Both the position numbers and the translations under genes were made by a program. From Streptomyces sp. CA-278952 (lineage in GTDB: Bacteria; Actinomycetota; Actinomycetes; Streptomycetales; Streptomycetaceae), in contig NZ_CP112880.1 in NCBI RefSeq assembly GCF_028747205.1, positions 7,103,501-7,167,500 of the forward strand: a stretch of 64,000 nt of DNA, given 5' to 3'. How positions within the stretch are numbered: the stretch's first letter is position 1; every line of letters starts with the position of its first letter. Under the pieces are notes generated by a model. The model did no database searches. It was not told where the DNA came from and worked only from the letters and a program-made list of their open reading frames with translations. This document shows positions 30,901 through 44,700 of this stretch, one piece after another.

Positions 30901-32758
30901 CGGTGAGTTTCCAGTCGACGTAGGGGGTGAGTGCTTGTTCGCAGTCGGTGATCGACCGGGCGAAGGCGGGGGAGGTGTCGAGGAGTTCGACGGCCATGCC
31001 CTCCCATTGGGAGCCCTGCCCCGGGAACACGAACACCGGCCGCGGTCCGGGAACGGCGACGCCCTGCGCCACCAGCCCCCCGGGCACACCGCGCACCAGG
31101 CCCTCCAGACCCGACCGCAGCACCTCTGCGTCGGAACCGACGACCACGGCACGGTGCTCGAACGACGACCGGCCGGACGCCAGCGCACGCCCGACGTCCG
31201 CCGCCGACCCGTCCGGCAGCTCCCGTACGTGCGTCAGCAGCCGCTCCGCCTGGGCGCGCAGGGCCACCTCGCTGCGGCCCGACACCACCCACGCCACGGC
31301 GCCGCCCCCGACGGCGGACTGAGCAGGACCGTCGCCCGCGACCCCGGCACCGTCGGCGCCCTGCTCGGCCGGTGCCTCCTCCAGGATGAGATGGGCGTTG
31401 GTGCCGCTCACCCCGAACGCCGAGACACCCGCCCGGCGCGGACGCCCCGTCTCCGGCCACGGCCGGGCCTCGGTCAGCAGCCGGACCGCCCCCGCCGACC
31501 AGCGCACCTTCGGCGTCGGCTCGTCCACGTGCAGCGTCTTCGGCAGCGTCCCGTCCCGCAGTGCCATCACCATCTTGATGACACCGCCGACGCCGGCCGC
31601 CGCCTGCGTGTGCCCGATGTTCGACTTCAGCGAGCCGAGCCACAACGGCCGGTCCTCCGCCCGCCCCTTGCCGTAGGTGGCGAGCAGCGCCTGTGCCTCG
31701 ATCGGGTCACCGAGGACGGTCCCCGTCCCGTGCGCCTCGACCGCGTCCACGTCCGACGGCGACAGTCCCGCACCGGCCAGCGCCTGACGGATCACCCGCT
31801 GCTGCGCGGGTCCGTTGGGGGCCGCGAGGCCGTTGCTCGCGCCGTCCTGGTTCATCGCGCTGCCCCGGATCACGGCCAGCACCGGATGCCCGTTGCGGCG
31901 CGCGTCGGACAGCCGCTCCAGGAGCACCATCCCGACGCCCTCGCCCCATCCGGTGCCGTCGGCCGCCGCCGCGAACGACTTGCAGCGCCCGTTGGAGGCG
32001 AGCCCCCGCTGGTGGCTGAACTCCACGAACACACCGGGCGTCGACATGACGGCGACACCGCCCGCGAGGGCGAGCGAGCACTCACCGCGGCGCAGTGCGG
32101 CGGCCGCCAGATGCATCGTGACCAGCGACGAGGAGCACGCCGTGTCCAGGGTGATCGCCGGCCCCTCCAGGCCCAGCGTGTAAGAGATGCGCCCGGAGGC
32201 GACGCTGGAGACGTTGCCGATCAGCAGATGCCCTTCGACCTGCTCCGGCGCGAACTGCGGGTCGCCCCCGTACTGGAACGAGGCGAGCCCCACGTACACA
32301 CCCGTACGCGAACTCTTCAGCGAGAGCGGGTCGATCCCGGCGCGCTCCACCGCCTCCCACGACGTCTCCAGGAGGAGACGCTGCTGCGGGTCCATGGCCA
32401 ACGCCTCACGCGGCGAGATCCCGAAGAACGCCGGGTCGAACCGGTCGGCGTCGTACAGGAAGCCGCCCTCACGCGTGTTGCAGGTGCCCGACCGGCCCGG
32501 GTCCGGGTCGTAGAGACCCTCGACGTCCCAGCCGCGGTTGGCGGGGAACTCGGCGACGGCGTCCGTGCCCTCGGCGACCAGCCGCCACAGGTCCTCGGGC
32601 GACCGCACCCCGCCGGGGAAACGGCAGCCCATGGAGACGACGGCGATCGGCTCCCGCGCACCGGACTCGACCTCGTCGAGGCGCTCCCGCGCCTGCTTCA
32701 GGTCGGAGGTGACCCGCTTGAGGTAGGTGAGCAGCTTCTCTTCGTTCTCGTTCACCAT
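27920..32758 (-). CDS. Modular PKS, module 3: KS-AT(methylmalonyl)-KR-ACP
   Basis: 1612 residues. The ATG at 32758 shares one base with the stop of the previous PKS gene (TGATG), giving translational coupling; longer in-frame readings upstream lie inside that gene and are rejected. An N-terminal docking coiled coil ([20 protein letters not shown]) precedes the KS Cys208. The AT has S666 with YASH from Y767 (methylmalonyl). The KR has TGGTGGIG near 1197, LLD at the LDD position (B-like), FSS, and NYAAAN near 1344 with Lys in GPKAAGA. The ACP Ser is S1515. By collinearity it installs 10-methyl and sets C11. The KR looks catalytically complete but departs from its sisters at LAGRRG, HLEEAT and WSAW. 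That matters, because elaiophylin-type products keep a C11 ketone. Confidence 0.95.
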   Translation of the reverse strand: MVNENEEKLLTYLKRVTSDLKQARERLDEVESGAREPIAVVSMGCRFPGGVRSPEDLWRLVAEGTDAVAEFPANRGWDVEGLYDPDPGRSGTCNTREGGFLYDADRFDPAFFGISPREALAMDPQQRLLLETSWEAVERAGIDPLSLKSSRTGVYVGLASFQYGGDPQFAPEQVEGHLLIGNVSSVASGRISYTLGLEGPAITLDTACSSSLVTMHLAAAALRRGECSLALAGGVAVMSTPGVFVEFSHQRGLASNGRCKSFAAAADGTGWGEGVGMVLLERLSDARRNGHPVLAVIRGSAMNQDGASNGLAAPNGPAQQRVIRQALAGAGLSPSDVDAVEAHGTGTVLGDPIEAQALLATYGKGRAEDRPLWLGSLKSNIGHTQAAAGVGGVIKMVMALRDGTLPKTLHVDEPTPKVRWSAGAVRLLTEARPWPETGRPRRAGVSAFGVSGTNAHLILEEAPAEQGADGAGVAGDGPAQSAVGGGAVAWVVSGRSEVALRAQAERLLTHVRELPDGSAADVGRALASGRSSFEHRAVVVGSDAEVLRSGLEGLVRGVPGGLVAQGVAVPGPRPVFVFPGQGSQWEGMAVELLDTSPAFARSITDCEQALTPYVDWKLTDVLRGTHNAPGLDRVDVVQPALWAVMIAIANLWRTAGITPAAVVGHSQGEIAAAVIAGALTLDDAARITALRSQTIARHLAGHGGMMSIALPADQVREQITAWNGRLSLAAINGPTNTVVSGDPQALHELQATCDTNGTRTRTIPVDYASHSAHVETIHNELLDLLAPITPRTADIPFHSTVTGQHLDTTHLDAAYWYTNLRETVRLAPTIDTLATTGHHLFIECSPHPVLTLPIQETAPHTHAIGTLRRHDGGPERMLHSLGEAYVHGAPVAWAELTGQGAGGHTELPTYAFQRRRYWLEPGERGAGRSGVADDAFWSVVERGDVSALAGALGAPDDARLEEIVPLLAGWRERHHRQAGLDALRYRTVWEPVEPSDAVPSGVWLLVVPDGAPGGVAERLAARGVETVCVPLAAECGRDELAAVLGEAVAGLPGPLGGVLALPLPDADAHPAHPAVPVPLAATLTLVQALGDAGIDAPLWCATREAVAAGAGDRPSPVQAAVWGLAGAVALEHPERWGGLVDLPAQADDRVVAALASVLARGDGEDQLAVRRSGVLARRLRPAGPVPATGEWRPRGTVLVTGGTGGIGALVARWLAAEGAEHLVLAGRRGPGAPGAADLADELRETGVGVTLAACDVTDRDAVAALVESIGRDRETHPLTAVVHAAGVLLDGTVDTLTAERTGEVLGPKAAGALHLEEATRGLPLDAFVLFSSIAGTVGAAGQANYAAANAFLDALAVRRRADGLPATSVAWSAWADGGMLDARAAGQLARRGVRPLSGAVALSALAQSVGRGDGAVVVADVDWTLFAPSLSATRTLPLLAGIPEAAAAAPAGAGAEERGGDGAVALTARLRDLGPADRAAALLALVGEQAGAALGYPDASLPDAGRAFKELGFDSLTAVDLRNRLNAVTGLRLPVTLVFDFPTAGDLAAHLDAELFAGDGTAEAADPLLVGVPDSALAALERHRDIDAATDEEMFELLDGMFALLSRELSVP
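30141..31042. repeat. Methylmalonyl-AT repeat, copy 1 (module 3)
   Basis: Partner of 20293-21194. The match ends sharply on both sides at the AT core boundaries, leaving divergent linkers, which is typical of recombination or conversion at AT edges. Confidence 0.93.
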
Positions 32759-35700
32759 CAGGATGCCCCGAGTTCGTTGTCGATGAATCCGAAGACCTCG
32801 TCGGCCGTGGCCGACAGGAGTCCGGCGTCGATGGACGCGGTGGCGGCCGTCTGCCCGCCGTCCTCGCCGAGAGCGGCCATCACGTGCCGCAACCTGCCGA
32901 CCAGGCGTTCCCGCAGCTCCTCGTCGGCCGCCAGGTCGGTCAGCGCCGTCTCCCACCGGTCGAGATCGGCGAAGACGTCGAGGCCGTCCGCCCCGCCGGC
33001 GAGCTCGGCGCGCAGATACGCGGCGAGCTCCTGCGGCGCCGGATAGTCGAAGATCAGCGTCGCCGGGAGCTCGATCCCGGTGACCGCGCCGAGCCGGTTG
33101 CGCAGCTCCACGGCCGTCAGCGAGTCGAAGCCCAGCTCCTTGAAGTCACGGCCGGCCGACACCGCGGCCGCCGAGGCGTGCCCGAGCACCGCCGCCGCCT
33201 GCTCCGCCACCAGGTCCTGCAGGGACCGCTCCACCTCGCCGGGCGTCAGCCCGGCGAGAGAGCGGACGAAGTCGGCCGCCGCGCTCTCCTGGCCCGTCGC
33301 GGCGGGCGCCTCGGGCGTGAGCGCCGCCCGCACCTCCGGCAGCCCGCCGATCAGCGGCCGGCGGCGCGCCGCGGTGAAGCCCGGCACGAACCTGTCCCAC
33401 AGGACGTCCGCCACCACCAGCCCGGTCTCGCCGGAGCGCAGCGCGTCCGCCAGCGAGGCCAGGGCCAGTTCGGGGGCCATCGCGGGCAGACCGCGGCGGC
33501 TCAGCTGCTCCGCCACCTCGCCCTGCTCGATCATGCCCTTGTCCGCCCAGGGCCCCCACGCCACCGACGTGGCAGGCAGCCCGCGGGCCGCGCGCCGCTC
33601 GGCGAAGGCGTCGAGGTAGGCGTTGGCCGCGGCGTACGCGCTCTGGCCTCCGCTGCCCCAGGTGGCGGCGATCGACGAGAAGACGACGAACGCCTCCAGC
33701 TTGTCCTGGTCGAGCAGTTCGTCCAGCAGCTGGGCACCGCGGATCTTGCCGTCCGCCATGGATCCGAAGTCGGCCGTGGCGCTCTCGGCGAGCGGCGCGA
33801 AGGTGACCACGCCCGCCGCGTGGAACACGGCGCGCACGGCCTCGCCGTCCGAGGTGATCTCACGGATCAGCCCGGCCACCGCCTCCCGGTCGCCCATGTC
33901 GCAGGCGGCCACGGTGACCCGCACCCGGCCGTCGCCCAGACCGGCCAGTTCCTCGCGCAGTTCCGCGGCGCCAGGTGCCTCCGGACCGCGGCGGCTCGTC
34001 AGGACCACGTGCTCCGCGCCGCCCCGCACCAGCCACCGCGCCACCTGGGCCCCGATGCCGCCCGTGCCGCCGGTGATGAGGACCGTGCCGCGCGGCTGCC
34101 AGCCGCCGGCCGCCGCCGCACCCCGCAGCGGGGCCCGCACCAGACGGCGGGCGAACACCCCCGCCTCGCGGACCGCCAGCTGGTCCTCCGTGCCGTCCTC
34201 GCCCGTGACACCGGCGAGCACCGCACCCAACTGCCGTGCCACCCGGTCGTCCAGCGTCTCCGGCAGATCCACCAGCCCGCCCCAGCGCTGCGGCTCCTCC
34301 AGGGCGGCCACCCGGCCGAGCCCCCAGGTCGCCGCCTGAGCGGGACTCGCCAGCAGGTCGGAGCCGCCCACGGAGACCGCACCACGGGTCGCCAGCCACA
34401 GCGGAGCGTCGACCGACGCGTCGCCCAGTGCCTGGAGCAGGGTCACGTTGTCCACCAGACCGGCCGTCAGGCCGGCGTGCTCAGGGTGCGGCGACTCGTC
34501 GAGCGCCAGCAGCGACAGCACACCGGCTGCCTTCTCCCGCCCGGCGAGGGCCTCGCGCACCCGGGCGGCGAGCGCCGTCCGGCCGGCTCCGCCGGCGGTC
34601 AGCCGGACGACCTGCGCGCCGCCCACGGCCAGCGCCCGCTCCACGGCCGACGGCATCGGCGCGTCGGCGCCGCCTGTCGGCACGAGCAGCAGCCAGGTAC
34701 CGGCCGGTGCCGCCTGCGGCTTCTCCGGCAGCGGGGCCCACGAGATCCGGTACCGCCACGAGGCGATCGTCGCCTGTTCGCCCTGCGCGCGCCGCCAGGT
34801 GGACAGCGACGGCAGCAGGCCGCTCAGCGGCGTCTGCGGGTCCACCGCCAGGGTGTCGGCCAGGGTCGCCAGGTCCGCCCGCTCGACCGCCTCCCAGAAC
34901 CGCTCCTCCGCCGAGCCGCCGGCCGGGGACGTTCGGTCGTGGTCACCGGCCGCGGTGGGTTCGGTTCCGACCCAGTAGCGGTGGCGTTGGAAGGGGTAGG
35001 TGGGGAGGGGGGTGGTGTGGGTGTGGGGGATGAGGGTGTTCCAGGTGGGGGTGTGTCCGGTGTTGTGGGTGTGGGTGAGTGCGGTGGTGAGGGTGGTGGG
35101 TTGGTGGCGGTTGGGTCGTTGGGTGGGGATGTGGGTGGCGTGGGGGTGGGTGGTGTGGGCGAGGGCGGTGAGGGTGGGGGTGGGGCCGATTTCGAGGTAG
35201 CGGACGACGTTGTGGTTGGTGAGGGTGGTGATGGTTTGGTGGAAGAGGACGGTGTTGCGGATGTGGTTGGTCCAGTAGTGGGGGGTGGTGATGTCGGTGG
35301 GGGTGTGGCTGGTGGTGTCGGCGGGGTTGCCGGTGAGGTTGGAGATGATGGGGGTGGTGGGTTGGTGGTAGGTGAGGGTGTGGGCGGTGTGGAGGAAGTC
35401 GTCGAGGATGGGTTGCATGAGGGGGGAGTGGAAGGCGTGGGAGACGGTGAGGCGTTTGGTTTTGATGCCGTTTTTTTCGGCTTGTTCGGCGAGGTGGAGG
35501 GTGGTGGTTTCGTCGCCGGAGATGACGGTGGTGTGGGGTCCGTTGACGGCGGCGATGCCGACGTGGTGTTCGTGGCCTTGGATGAGTTCTTGGGTTTGGG
35601 TGTGGGGGAGTTGGAGGGAGATCATGGCGCCGCCGGTGGGGAGGTGGTGCATGAGGCGGGCGCGGGTGGTGATGAGGGTGGTGGCGTCGTGGAGGGTGAG

Positions 35701-38700
35701 GATGCCGGCGATGTGGGCTGCGGTGATTTCGCCGATGGAGTGGCCGGCGAGGTAGTCGGGGGTGATGCCGAAGGATTCGATGAGGCGGTAGAGGGCGGTT
35801 TCGTAGGCGAAGAGGGCGGGTTGGGTGTAGAGGGTTTGGTTGAGGCGTTCGGGGTGGTTGCCGAAGATGGTTTCGTGGAGGGGGTGGGGGAGGTGGGGGT
35901 CGATGAGGGTGCAGATGTGGTCGAAGGTGTCGGCGAAGGTGGGGTAGGTGGTGTGGAGTTCGGCTCCCATGCCGGGGTGTTGTGCGCCTTGTCCGGTGAA
36001 GAGGAAGGCGGTTTTGCCGGTTTGGGTGTGGGTGATGGGGGTGGTGGTTTTGGTGATGTGGTCGAGTTGGGTGAGGAGGTCGTTGCGGTTGGTGCCGATG
36101 GCTGCGGCGCGGTGGGGGAAGGCGGTGCGGGTGGTGGCGAGGGAGTGGGCGATGTCGGTGATGGTGTGTTCGGGGTGTTCGCGGGCGTGGGTGGCGAGGC
36201 GGCGGGCCTGGTCGCGGACGGCGTCCTCGTTGCGGCCGGAGATCACCCAGGGCACCGGCCATGGCACACCTGTCTCGGCCGGAGTCTCCACCGGCTCCAC
36301 CACCGGCGCCTGCTCCAGCACCACATGCACATTCGTGCCACTGACACCGAAGGACGAGACACCCGCACGACGCGGGGCGTCACCCTCGGGCCACGCCATC
36401 GCCTCGGTGAGCAGCTCCACCCGGCCCGCGGACCAGTCCACATGGGGCGTGGGCTCCGACACGTGCAGCGTCTTCGGCAGCTGCCCGTGACGCAGAGCCA
36501 TCACCATCTTGATGACACCCGCGACACCCGAAGCCGCCTGTGAGTGACCGATGTTCGACTTGAGCGCCCCCAGCCGCAGCGGCCGGTCCTCCGGCCTGCC
36601 CTGCCCGTAGGTGGCGATGATGGCCTGCGCCTCGATCGGGTCGCCGAGGACGGTGCCGGTGCCGTGCGCCTCCACCGCGTCGACCTCCGCGGCGGTCAGG
36701 CCCGCGTTGGCCAGCGCGGCGCGGATCACCCGCTGCTGGGAGGGCCCGTTGGGAGCGCTCAGGCCGTTGCTCGCACCGTCCTGGTTGACGGCCGAACCCT
36801 TGACCACGGCCAGCACCTGGTGCCCGTTGCGCTGGGCGTCGGACAACCGCTCCAGCAGCACCATGCCCACACCCTCGGCCCAGCTGGTCCCGTTGGTGTC
36901 CGCGGAGAACGCCTTGGACCGGCCGTCGGGCGACAGCCCGCGCTGACGGCTGAACTCGATGAACAGACTCGGGTGCGACATCACGGTCACACCACCGGCG
37001 AGTGCCATCGAACACTCGCCCTGCCGCAGCGACTGCGCCGCCTGGTGCAGGGCCACCAGCGACGACGAACACGCCGTGTCCAGCGTGATCGCCGGGCCTT
37101 CGAGCCCGAGGGCGTACGCGACCCGTCCCGACACCACGCTCGCGGCCTTGCCGGTGAGAAGGTAGCCCTCCAGGTCGGCGGGCATGTCGCGCAGATGGGA
37201 GGCGTAGTCCTGCCCGTTGGTGCCGATGAAGACACCGGCCTGGCTGCCCTTGAGCGTCGAGGGATCGATCTGTGCGCGCTCGAGCACCTCCCAGGCCGCC
37301 TCCAGGAGCAGCCGCTGCTGCGGGTCCATGGCCAGCGCCTCACGCGGTGAGATCCCGAAGAACTCGGGATCGAAGTCGTAGGCGTCGTAGAGGAACCCGC
37401 CCTCCTTCGCGTAACTCTTGCCGTGCGCCTCCGGGTTGGGGTCGTAGAGCTCCTCCACGTTCCAGCCGCGGTCCGTGGGGAACGTCGAGATGACGTCCCG
37501 CCCGGCGGCGACCAGCTCCCACAGGTCCTCGGGGCTGCGGACCCCGCCCGGCAGCCGGCAGCTCATGCCGACGATCACGATCGGGTCGTCCGTGTCGGCG
37601 GCCCGGCCGCCGGCCGCCGCCGTGGCCCGGGCGTCGTCGCCGACCGCCTCGCGCCGCAGATGGGCGGCGAGGACGGCGGGCGTCGGGTGGTCGAAGAGCA
37701 GGGTGGTCGGCAGCCGCAGCCCGGTGGCCGTGTTGAGCCGGTTGCGCAGCTCCACGGCGGTCAGCGAGTCGAAGCCGATCTCTCGGAACGCGCGCTCCGC
37801 CTCGACGTTCTCCGGCGTGGTGTGCAGGATGCCGGCGGCGTGCTCGCGCACCAGCGCCAGCACCTGCGCCTCCTGGTCGGCCGGGGAGAGCCCGGTGAGC
37901 GCCGCGGCGAGCGAGCTGGACGCCTGCTCTCCGACCGCCGCCCGCACCACCCGGCGCGCGGGGCGGCGGATCAGCCCCCGCAGGTAGGCGGGGACGGGCT
38001 CCTGCTCCCGCGCGGCCCGGGCGCGCAGCCCCGGCAGATCGAGGCGGACGGGGACGAGCGTGGCGTCGCCCACGGCGAGTGCCGTGTCGAAGAGGTCCAT
38101 GCCCGGTCCGCTGGGCAGCGGCGCGATGCCGGTCCGGCCCATGCGCTGCACATCGGCGTCGGCCAGATGGCCGCTCATGCCGCTGCGCGCCTCCCACAGG
38201 CCCCAGGCGAGGGACTGGGCGGGCAGCCCGTTCGCCCGGCGGTGCTGGGCGAGCGCGTCGAGATAGGCGTTGGCGGCGGCGTAGTTGGCCTGGCCTGCGT
38301 TGCCGATGGTGGCGACGACGGACGAGTAGAGGACGAAGGCGTCGAGATCCGCGTCGCGGGTCAGCTCGTGCAGATGCAGCGCGGCGTCGACCTTCGGCGC
38401 GAGCACCCGGTCGACCCGTTCGGGAGTGAGCGAGGTGACGATCCCGTCGTCCAGGACCCCCGCGGTGTGGACCACGGCCGTCAGCGGACGGCTCGCCGGC
38501 ACGCCGGCGAGCAGTGCGGCCACGGCGTCGCGGTCCGCGGTGTCGCAGGCCGTGACGGTGACGGTGGCGGCTCCCAGCGCGGTGAGCTCCTCGCGCAGGG
38601 CGTCCGCGCCCTCGGCGGCGGGTCCGCGGCGGCTGGTCAGCAGGAGATGGCGTACGCCGTGGCCGGTGACCAGCCGGCGGGCGAGCAGCCCGCCGAGGGT

Positions 38701-41700
38701 GCCGGTGCCGCCGGTGACCAGGACCGTGCCGTGGGTCCGCAGAGTCGGGGCCCGGTGCTCCGGCACGGGCACCCGGGCCAGCCGCGGGGCGTGTGCCGTG
38801 CCCGACCGCAGGGCGAGCTGGGGCTCGCCCGTCGCGAGCGCCGCCGCGACGGCCGACAGCGAGCCGGGGTGGTCGTCCAGGTCCAGCAGGGTGAACCGGC
38901 CGGGGTTCTCGGACTGCGCGGAACGCACCAGGCCCCACACCGCGGCGTGCGCCGGATCGGTCACGTCGGCGTCCGTCTCGGTGGCCACGGCGCCGCGGGT
39001 CACGAACACCAGCCGGGCGTCCGCGAACCGCTCCTCGGTGAGCCAGTCCTGCACCAGGGCGAGTGCCCGGTGCACGGCCGTGCGGACCGAGCCGGCGGTG
39101 TGCTCCGGGTCGGACATCGGTGCCAGCACCAGCTGCGGGACGGGGGCGTCGTCGGTCGCGTCGAAGGCCGTGGCCCCGAGGGCGGGCGTCAGCCCGAGGA
39201 CGTCCTCACCGAGGATGCCGGGGGCGCCGCCGCCCGGGGCGCCCGCGGTCTCGACGGCGGGCCACCGGACGCGGAACAGCGAGGGGTGGAACGACGGCCC
39301 GGCGGCCGCGAGTTCGCGCGCCTCGACCGCGCGCAGCGCCACGGAGTCCGCGGTCACGACCGGGCTGCCCGAGGCATCGGTCCCGGTCAGGCGGTACGCG
39401 CCGGCGCCGTCAGGGATGAGCCGCACCCGCAGCGCCGTGGCCCCGGCGGCATGCAGGGTCACCCCCGTCCAGCGGGCGGCGAGCCGTGTCCCTTCCTCGT
39501 CCTGAGGTCCTCCCGCCGTCAGGGCCAGGGCGGACTCCAGCAGCGCCGGGTGAAGGCCGTGGGCCGCGGCGGCGGGCAGTTCCTCGTCGGTGAGCCCGGT
39601 CTCCGCGTACAGCTCCTCGCCGAGGCGCCAGGCGGCGAGCGTGTCGCCCGGCGACGCGAGCGGTTCCGCGCCCGGCGGCGGCCAGTCGGCCGGGCCGTCC
39701 ACGGCGGCGTCCGGGGCGGGGGCGAGCACACCGGTGGCGTGCGCCGTCCAGGGCTCGTCCGGCTCCGCCTTCTGCGGGCGGGCGTGCACCTCGAAGGTGT
39801 GGCGGCCCGCCTCGTCGGCCGGCCCGACCCTCAGCTGGAGCAGCACCGCACCCTGTTCGGGGACGACCAGCGGTGCGGCGAGGGCGAGTTCGTCCACCCG
39901 GCCGCAGCCGACCCGGTCACCGGCGTGGACGGCGAGCCCCGCGAACAGCGATCCGGGGAGGACCGCCGCGCCGGGTACCGTCCGGTCGGCGAGCGTGGCC
40001 ACGTCCTGGAGGGTCAGCCTGCCGGTGAACACATGACCCGCATGACCGGCGAGCGCCACCGCAGCGCCGAGCAGCGGATGGTCGCCGGCGTCGAGTCCGG
40101 CCCGGGTGACGTCGTTGCCCGCGGCCCGGGGTGCGAGCCAGTAGCGGTCACGCTGGAACGGATAGGTCGGCAGCTCGGGTACGGGACCCGTGCCCGAGCC
40201 GAACACGGCGGACCACACCGGGTCGACACCGCGCACGTACGCCTCGGCGAACGCCTCCATGAACCGTTCCTCGCCGCCCAGGTCACGGCGGAGCGTGCCG
40301 ACGACCGACGGTTCCGTGCCGGCCTCCTCCGCGGTCTGCTGGATCGCCAGCGCGAGCATCGGGTGCGGGCTGCACTCCACGAACGCGGCATACCCGTCGG
40401 CGAGCAGGGTGCGCGACGCCTGCTGGAAGTTCACGGGCTCGCGCATGTTGCGATACCAGTACTCCGCGTCGAGCTGCCGGGTGTCGAGGAGGCCGCCGGT
40501 GACCGTCGAGTAGAAGGGGACACCGCCGCCGGCCGGGCGCACCGTGCCCACCTCGCGCAGCAGACGTTCACGCAACGCGTCCACCTGCGGCGAGTGACCC
40601 GCCGTGTCGACACCGGGGATGAGACGGGACTTGACGCCCGCCGCCGTCAGCTCGGCCATGAAGACGTCCAGCGCCTCCGGGTCGCCGGAGACCGTCACCG
40701 TCCTCGGGCTGTTGACGGCGGCGATGCCGATGCGGTCCTGCCACGGCCCGAGCCGCTCCGTCACGTCCTCGGACGAGCTGAGCACGGACAGCATGGCGCC
40801 CTTGCCGCTGAGCTCGGCCCACGCCTGGCTGCGCCGCACCACGACCCTGGCCGCGTCGTCCAGGGACAGGCCGCCGGCCACGTAGGCGGCGGCAATCTCG
40901 CCCTGCGAGTGGCCCACGACGGCGGCCGGCTCCACACCATGCGCCCGCCACATGCCGGCCAGCGCCACCATCACCGCGAAGAGCGCCGGCTGGACCACGT
41001 CGATCCGGTCGAGCGAGGGGGCGCCCGGCTTCTCGCGCAGCACATCCAGCAGCGACCAGTCCAGGTACTCCTCGACCGCCGCCGCGCAGGACTCCAGCTG
41101 CTCCGCGAAGACGGGGGAGGTCGACCACAGTTCACGGGCCATGCCGGTCCACTGCGAACCCTGGCCGGGGAAGACGAACACCGCCCGGCGGCCCACGCCG
41201 CCGGCCGCGTCCACGGTCAGGCCCGGGGCGTCGACGCCGCGCGCCAGCGCGTCGAGGCCCGCCAGCAGCTCCGGTGCGTCGCACCCCACGACGACCGCCC
41301 GGTGCGCGAAGCCCGTACGCGTGGTGGCCAGCGCCCGGCCGACCGCCTCCGGGGCCGCCTGCCCGCCCGGTGCCGTCAGCTGCCGGTGCAGCGCGGTGGC
41401 CTGCTCCCGCAGGGCCTGCGCGGTCCTGCCCGACAGCACCCAGGGCACCCGGGTCCGGCCGGCGGGGGTGGCCTCCGCCGGAGCCGCAGCGGGGGATGCC
41501 GCGGTCTCCGGCGGGGCCTGTTCGAGGACGGCATGCGCATTGGTGCCGCTGATGCCGAACGAGGAGACCCCGGCGCGCCGCGGCCTGCCCGTCTCCGGCC
41601 ACCCGCGTGCCTCGGCGAGCAGCTCCACCGCGCCCGACCGCCAGTCGACGTGCGGCGACGCCTCCGTGACGTGCAGCGTCCTGGGCAGCACCCCGTGCTG

Positions 41701-44700
41701 CATGGCCAGGACCATCTTGATGACACCGGCCACGCCCGCGGCGGCCTGCGGATGACCGACGTTGGACTTCAGCGAGCCCAGCCACAGCGGCTCTCCGTCG
41801 GTGCGCTCCCTGCCGTAGGTGGCGAGCAGGGCGCCGGCCTCGATCGGGTCGCCGAGCGAGGTGCCGGTGCCGTGTGCCTCCACCGCGTCGACCTCGGCGG
41901 CCGAGAGCCCGGCGTCGGCCAGGGCCTGGCGGATGACCTTCTGCTGCGCGGGACCGTTGGGCGCGGTGAGGCCGTTGCTCGCGCCGTCCTGGTTGACCGC
42001 CGAGCCCTTCACCACGGCCAGCACCCGGTGCCCGTTGCGGCGCGCGTCGGACAGCCGCTCCAGCACCAGCATGCCGACGCCCTCGCCCCAGCCGGTGCCG
42101 TCGGCATCGGCGGAGAACGCCTTGCAGCGGCCGTCGGGGGAGAGCGCCTTCTGACGGCTCAGCTCCACGAAGATGCCCGGCGACGACATCACGGTGACGC
42201 CGCCGGCGAGCGCCAGGGTGCACTCGCCCCGCCGTAGCGACTGGACGGCCATGTGCAGGGCCACCAGGGACGACGAGCAGGCGGTGTCGACCGTGAGCGC
42301 CGGCCCTTCCAGGCCGAGCGTGTAGGCGATGCGGCCGGAGGCGACGCTGGTGGTCACACCGGTGAGCAGATAGCCGGACACATCCTCCGTGGCCTCGTTC
42401 ATCCGCGGCCCGTAGTCCTGCGGCATCGTGCCCACGAACACACCGGACCGGCTGCCCTTCAGCGACGCAGGCGTGATTCCGGCCCGCTCCAGGGCCTCCC
42501 ACGAGGTCTCCAGCAACAGTCGCTGCTGCGGGTCCATGGCCTGCGCCTCACGCGGCGAGATACCGAAGAACGTCGCGTCGAAGACATCGGCGTCGTGGAG
42601 GAAACCGCCCTCGCGCACATACGACCTGCCCTGGGACTCCGAGCCCTCGAACAGCGCCTCCAGGTCCCACTCCCGGTTGGCCGGGAACTCCCCGATGACG
42701 TCCCGTTCCTCGGTCAGCACCCGCCAGAGGTCCTCAGGGGTGCGCACCCCGCCGGGCAGACGGCAGCTCATCGCGACGATGGCGACCGGCTCGTCGTCCT
42801 CGGCGGAACGCCGCACGGGCACGACCTCAGCGCGCTCCGTGCCACCGGCACCGCCCAGCGCGCACTCCCGCACATGGCCGGCGAGCGCCCGCGGCGTGGG
42901 GTGGTCGAACAGGACCGTGCCCGCGAGCTCGATGCCGCCGGCCGTGCTCAGCAGGTCGCGCAGCTCGACGGCCATCAGCGAGTCGAAGCCGAAGTCCTTG
43001 AAGATCCGGTCCGGATCGACCGCCTCCGGACCCGCGTACCCGACCACCTGCGCCACGTGCGTGCGCACCAGCTCCAGCGCCGCCCGGTCGCGCTCGGCGT
43101 CCCCGTCGAGCTCTGCGAAACGGCCGAGCCACCCCTGCCGCCGCGGGGGCGGCGTGATGTCGCCCTGTGCGTCGGTGGGTTCGGTTCCGACCCAGTAGCG
43201 GTGGCGTTGGAAGGGGTAGGTGGGGAGGGGGGTGGTGTGGGTGTGGGGGATGAGGGTGTTCCAGGTGGGGGTGTGTCCGGTGTTGTGGGTGTGGGTGAGT
43301 GCGGTGGTGAGGGTGGTGGGTTGGTGGCGGTTGGGTCGTTGGGTGGGGATGTGGGTGGCGTGGGGGTGGGTGGTGTGGGCGAGGGCGGTGAGGGTGGGGG
43401 TGGGGCCGATTTCGAGGTAGCGGACGACGTTGTGGTTGGTGAGGGTGGTGATGGTTTGGTGGAAGAGGACGGTGTTGCGGATGTGGTTGGTCCAGTAGTG
43501 GGGGGTGGTGATGTCGGTGGGGGTGTGGCTGGTGGTGTCGGCGGTGTTGCCGGTGAGGTTGGAGATGATGGGGGTGGTGGGTTGGTGGTAGGTGAGGGTG
43601 TGGGCGGTGTTGAGGAAGTCGTCGAGGATGGGTTGCATGAGGGGGGAGTGGAAGGCGTGGGAGACGGTGAGGCGTTTGGTTTTGATGCCGTTTTTTTCGG
43701 CTTGTTCGGCGAGGTGGAGGGTGGTGGTTTCGTCGCCGGAGATGACGGTGGTGTGGGGTCCGTTGACGGCGGCGATGCCGACGTGGTGTTCGTGGCCTTG
43801 GATGAGTTGGAGGGTTTGGGTGTGGGGGAGTTGGAGGGAGATCATGGCGCCGCCGGTGGGGAGGTGGTGCATGAGGCGGGCGCGGGTGGTGATGAGGGTG
43901 GTGGCGTCGTGGAGGGTGAGGATGCCGGCGATGTGGGCTGCGGTGATTTCGCCGATGGAGTGGCCGGCGAGGTAGTCGGGGGTGATGCCGAAGGATTCGA
44001 TGAGGCGGTAGAGGGCGGTTTCGTAGGCGAAGAGGGCGGGTTGGGTGTAGAGGGTTTGGTTGAGGCGTTCGGGGTGGTTGCCGAAGATGGTTTCGTGGAG
44101 GGGGTGGGGGAGGTGGGGGTCGATGAGGGTGCAGATGTGGTCGAAGGTGTCGGCGAAGGTGGGGTAGGTGGTGTGGAGTTCGGCTCCCATGCCGGGGTGT
44201 TGTGCGCCTTGTCCGGTGAAGAGGAAGGCGGTTTTGCCGGTTTGGGTGTGGGTGATGGGGGTGGTGGTTTTGGTGATGTGGTCGAGTTGGGTGAGGAGGT
44301 CGTTGCGGTTGGTGCCGATGGCTGCGGCGCGGTGGGGGAAGGCGGTGCGGGTGGTGGCGAGGGAGTGGGCGATGTCGGTGATGGTGTGTTCGGGGTGTTG
44401 GCGGATGTGGGTGGCGAGGCGGCGGGCCTGGTCGCGGACGGCGTCCTCGTTGCGGCCGGAGATCACCCAGGGCACCGGCCATGCGACACCTGTCTCGGCC
44501 GGAGTCTCCACCGGCTCCACCACCGGCGCCTGCTCCAGCACCACATGCACATTCGTGCCGCCCATGCCGAAGGACGAGACGCCCGCACGACGCGGGGTCC
44601 CGGACTCGGTCCGCCACTCCTCGAGCCGTGTCTGCACCCGCAGCCGGAGCGTGTCGAGGGGGATGTCGGGGTTGGGCCGGTCGAAGTTCAGGCTGGGCGG

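Noticed and set aside
32759..32956. Upstream extension of the module 3 PKS gene to 32956
   Set aside because: It lies inside the previous PKS gene and lacks similarity. The ATG at 32758 gives the standard docking coiled coil and a TGATG junction.
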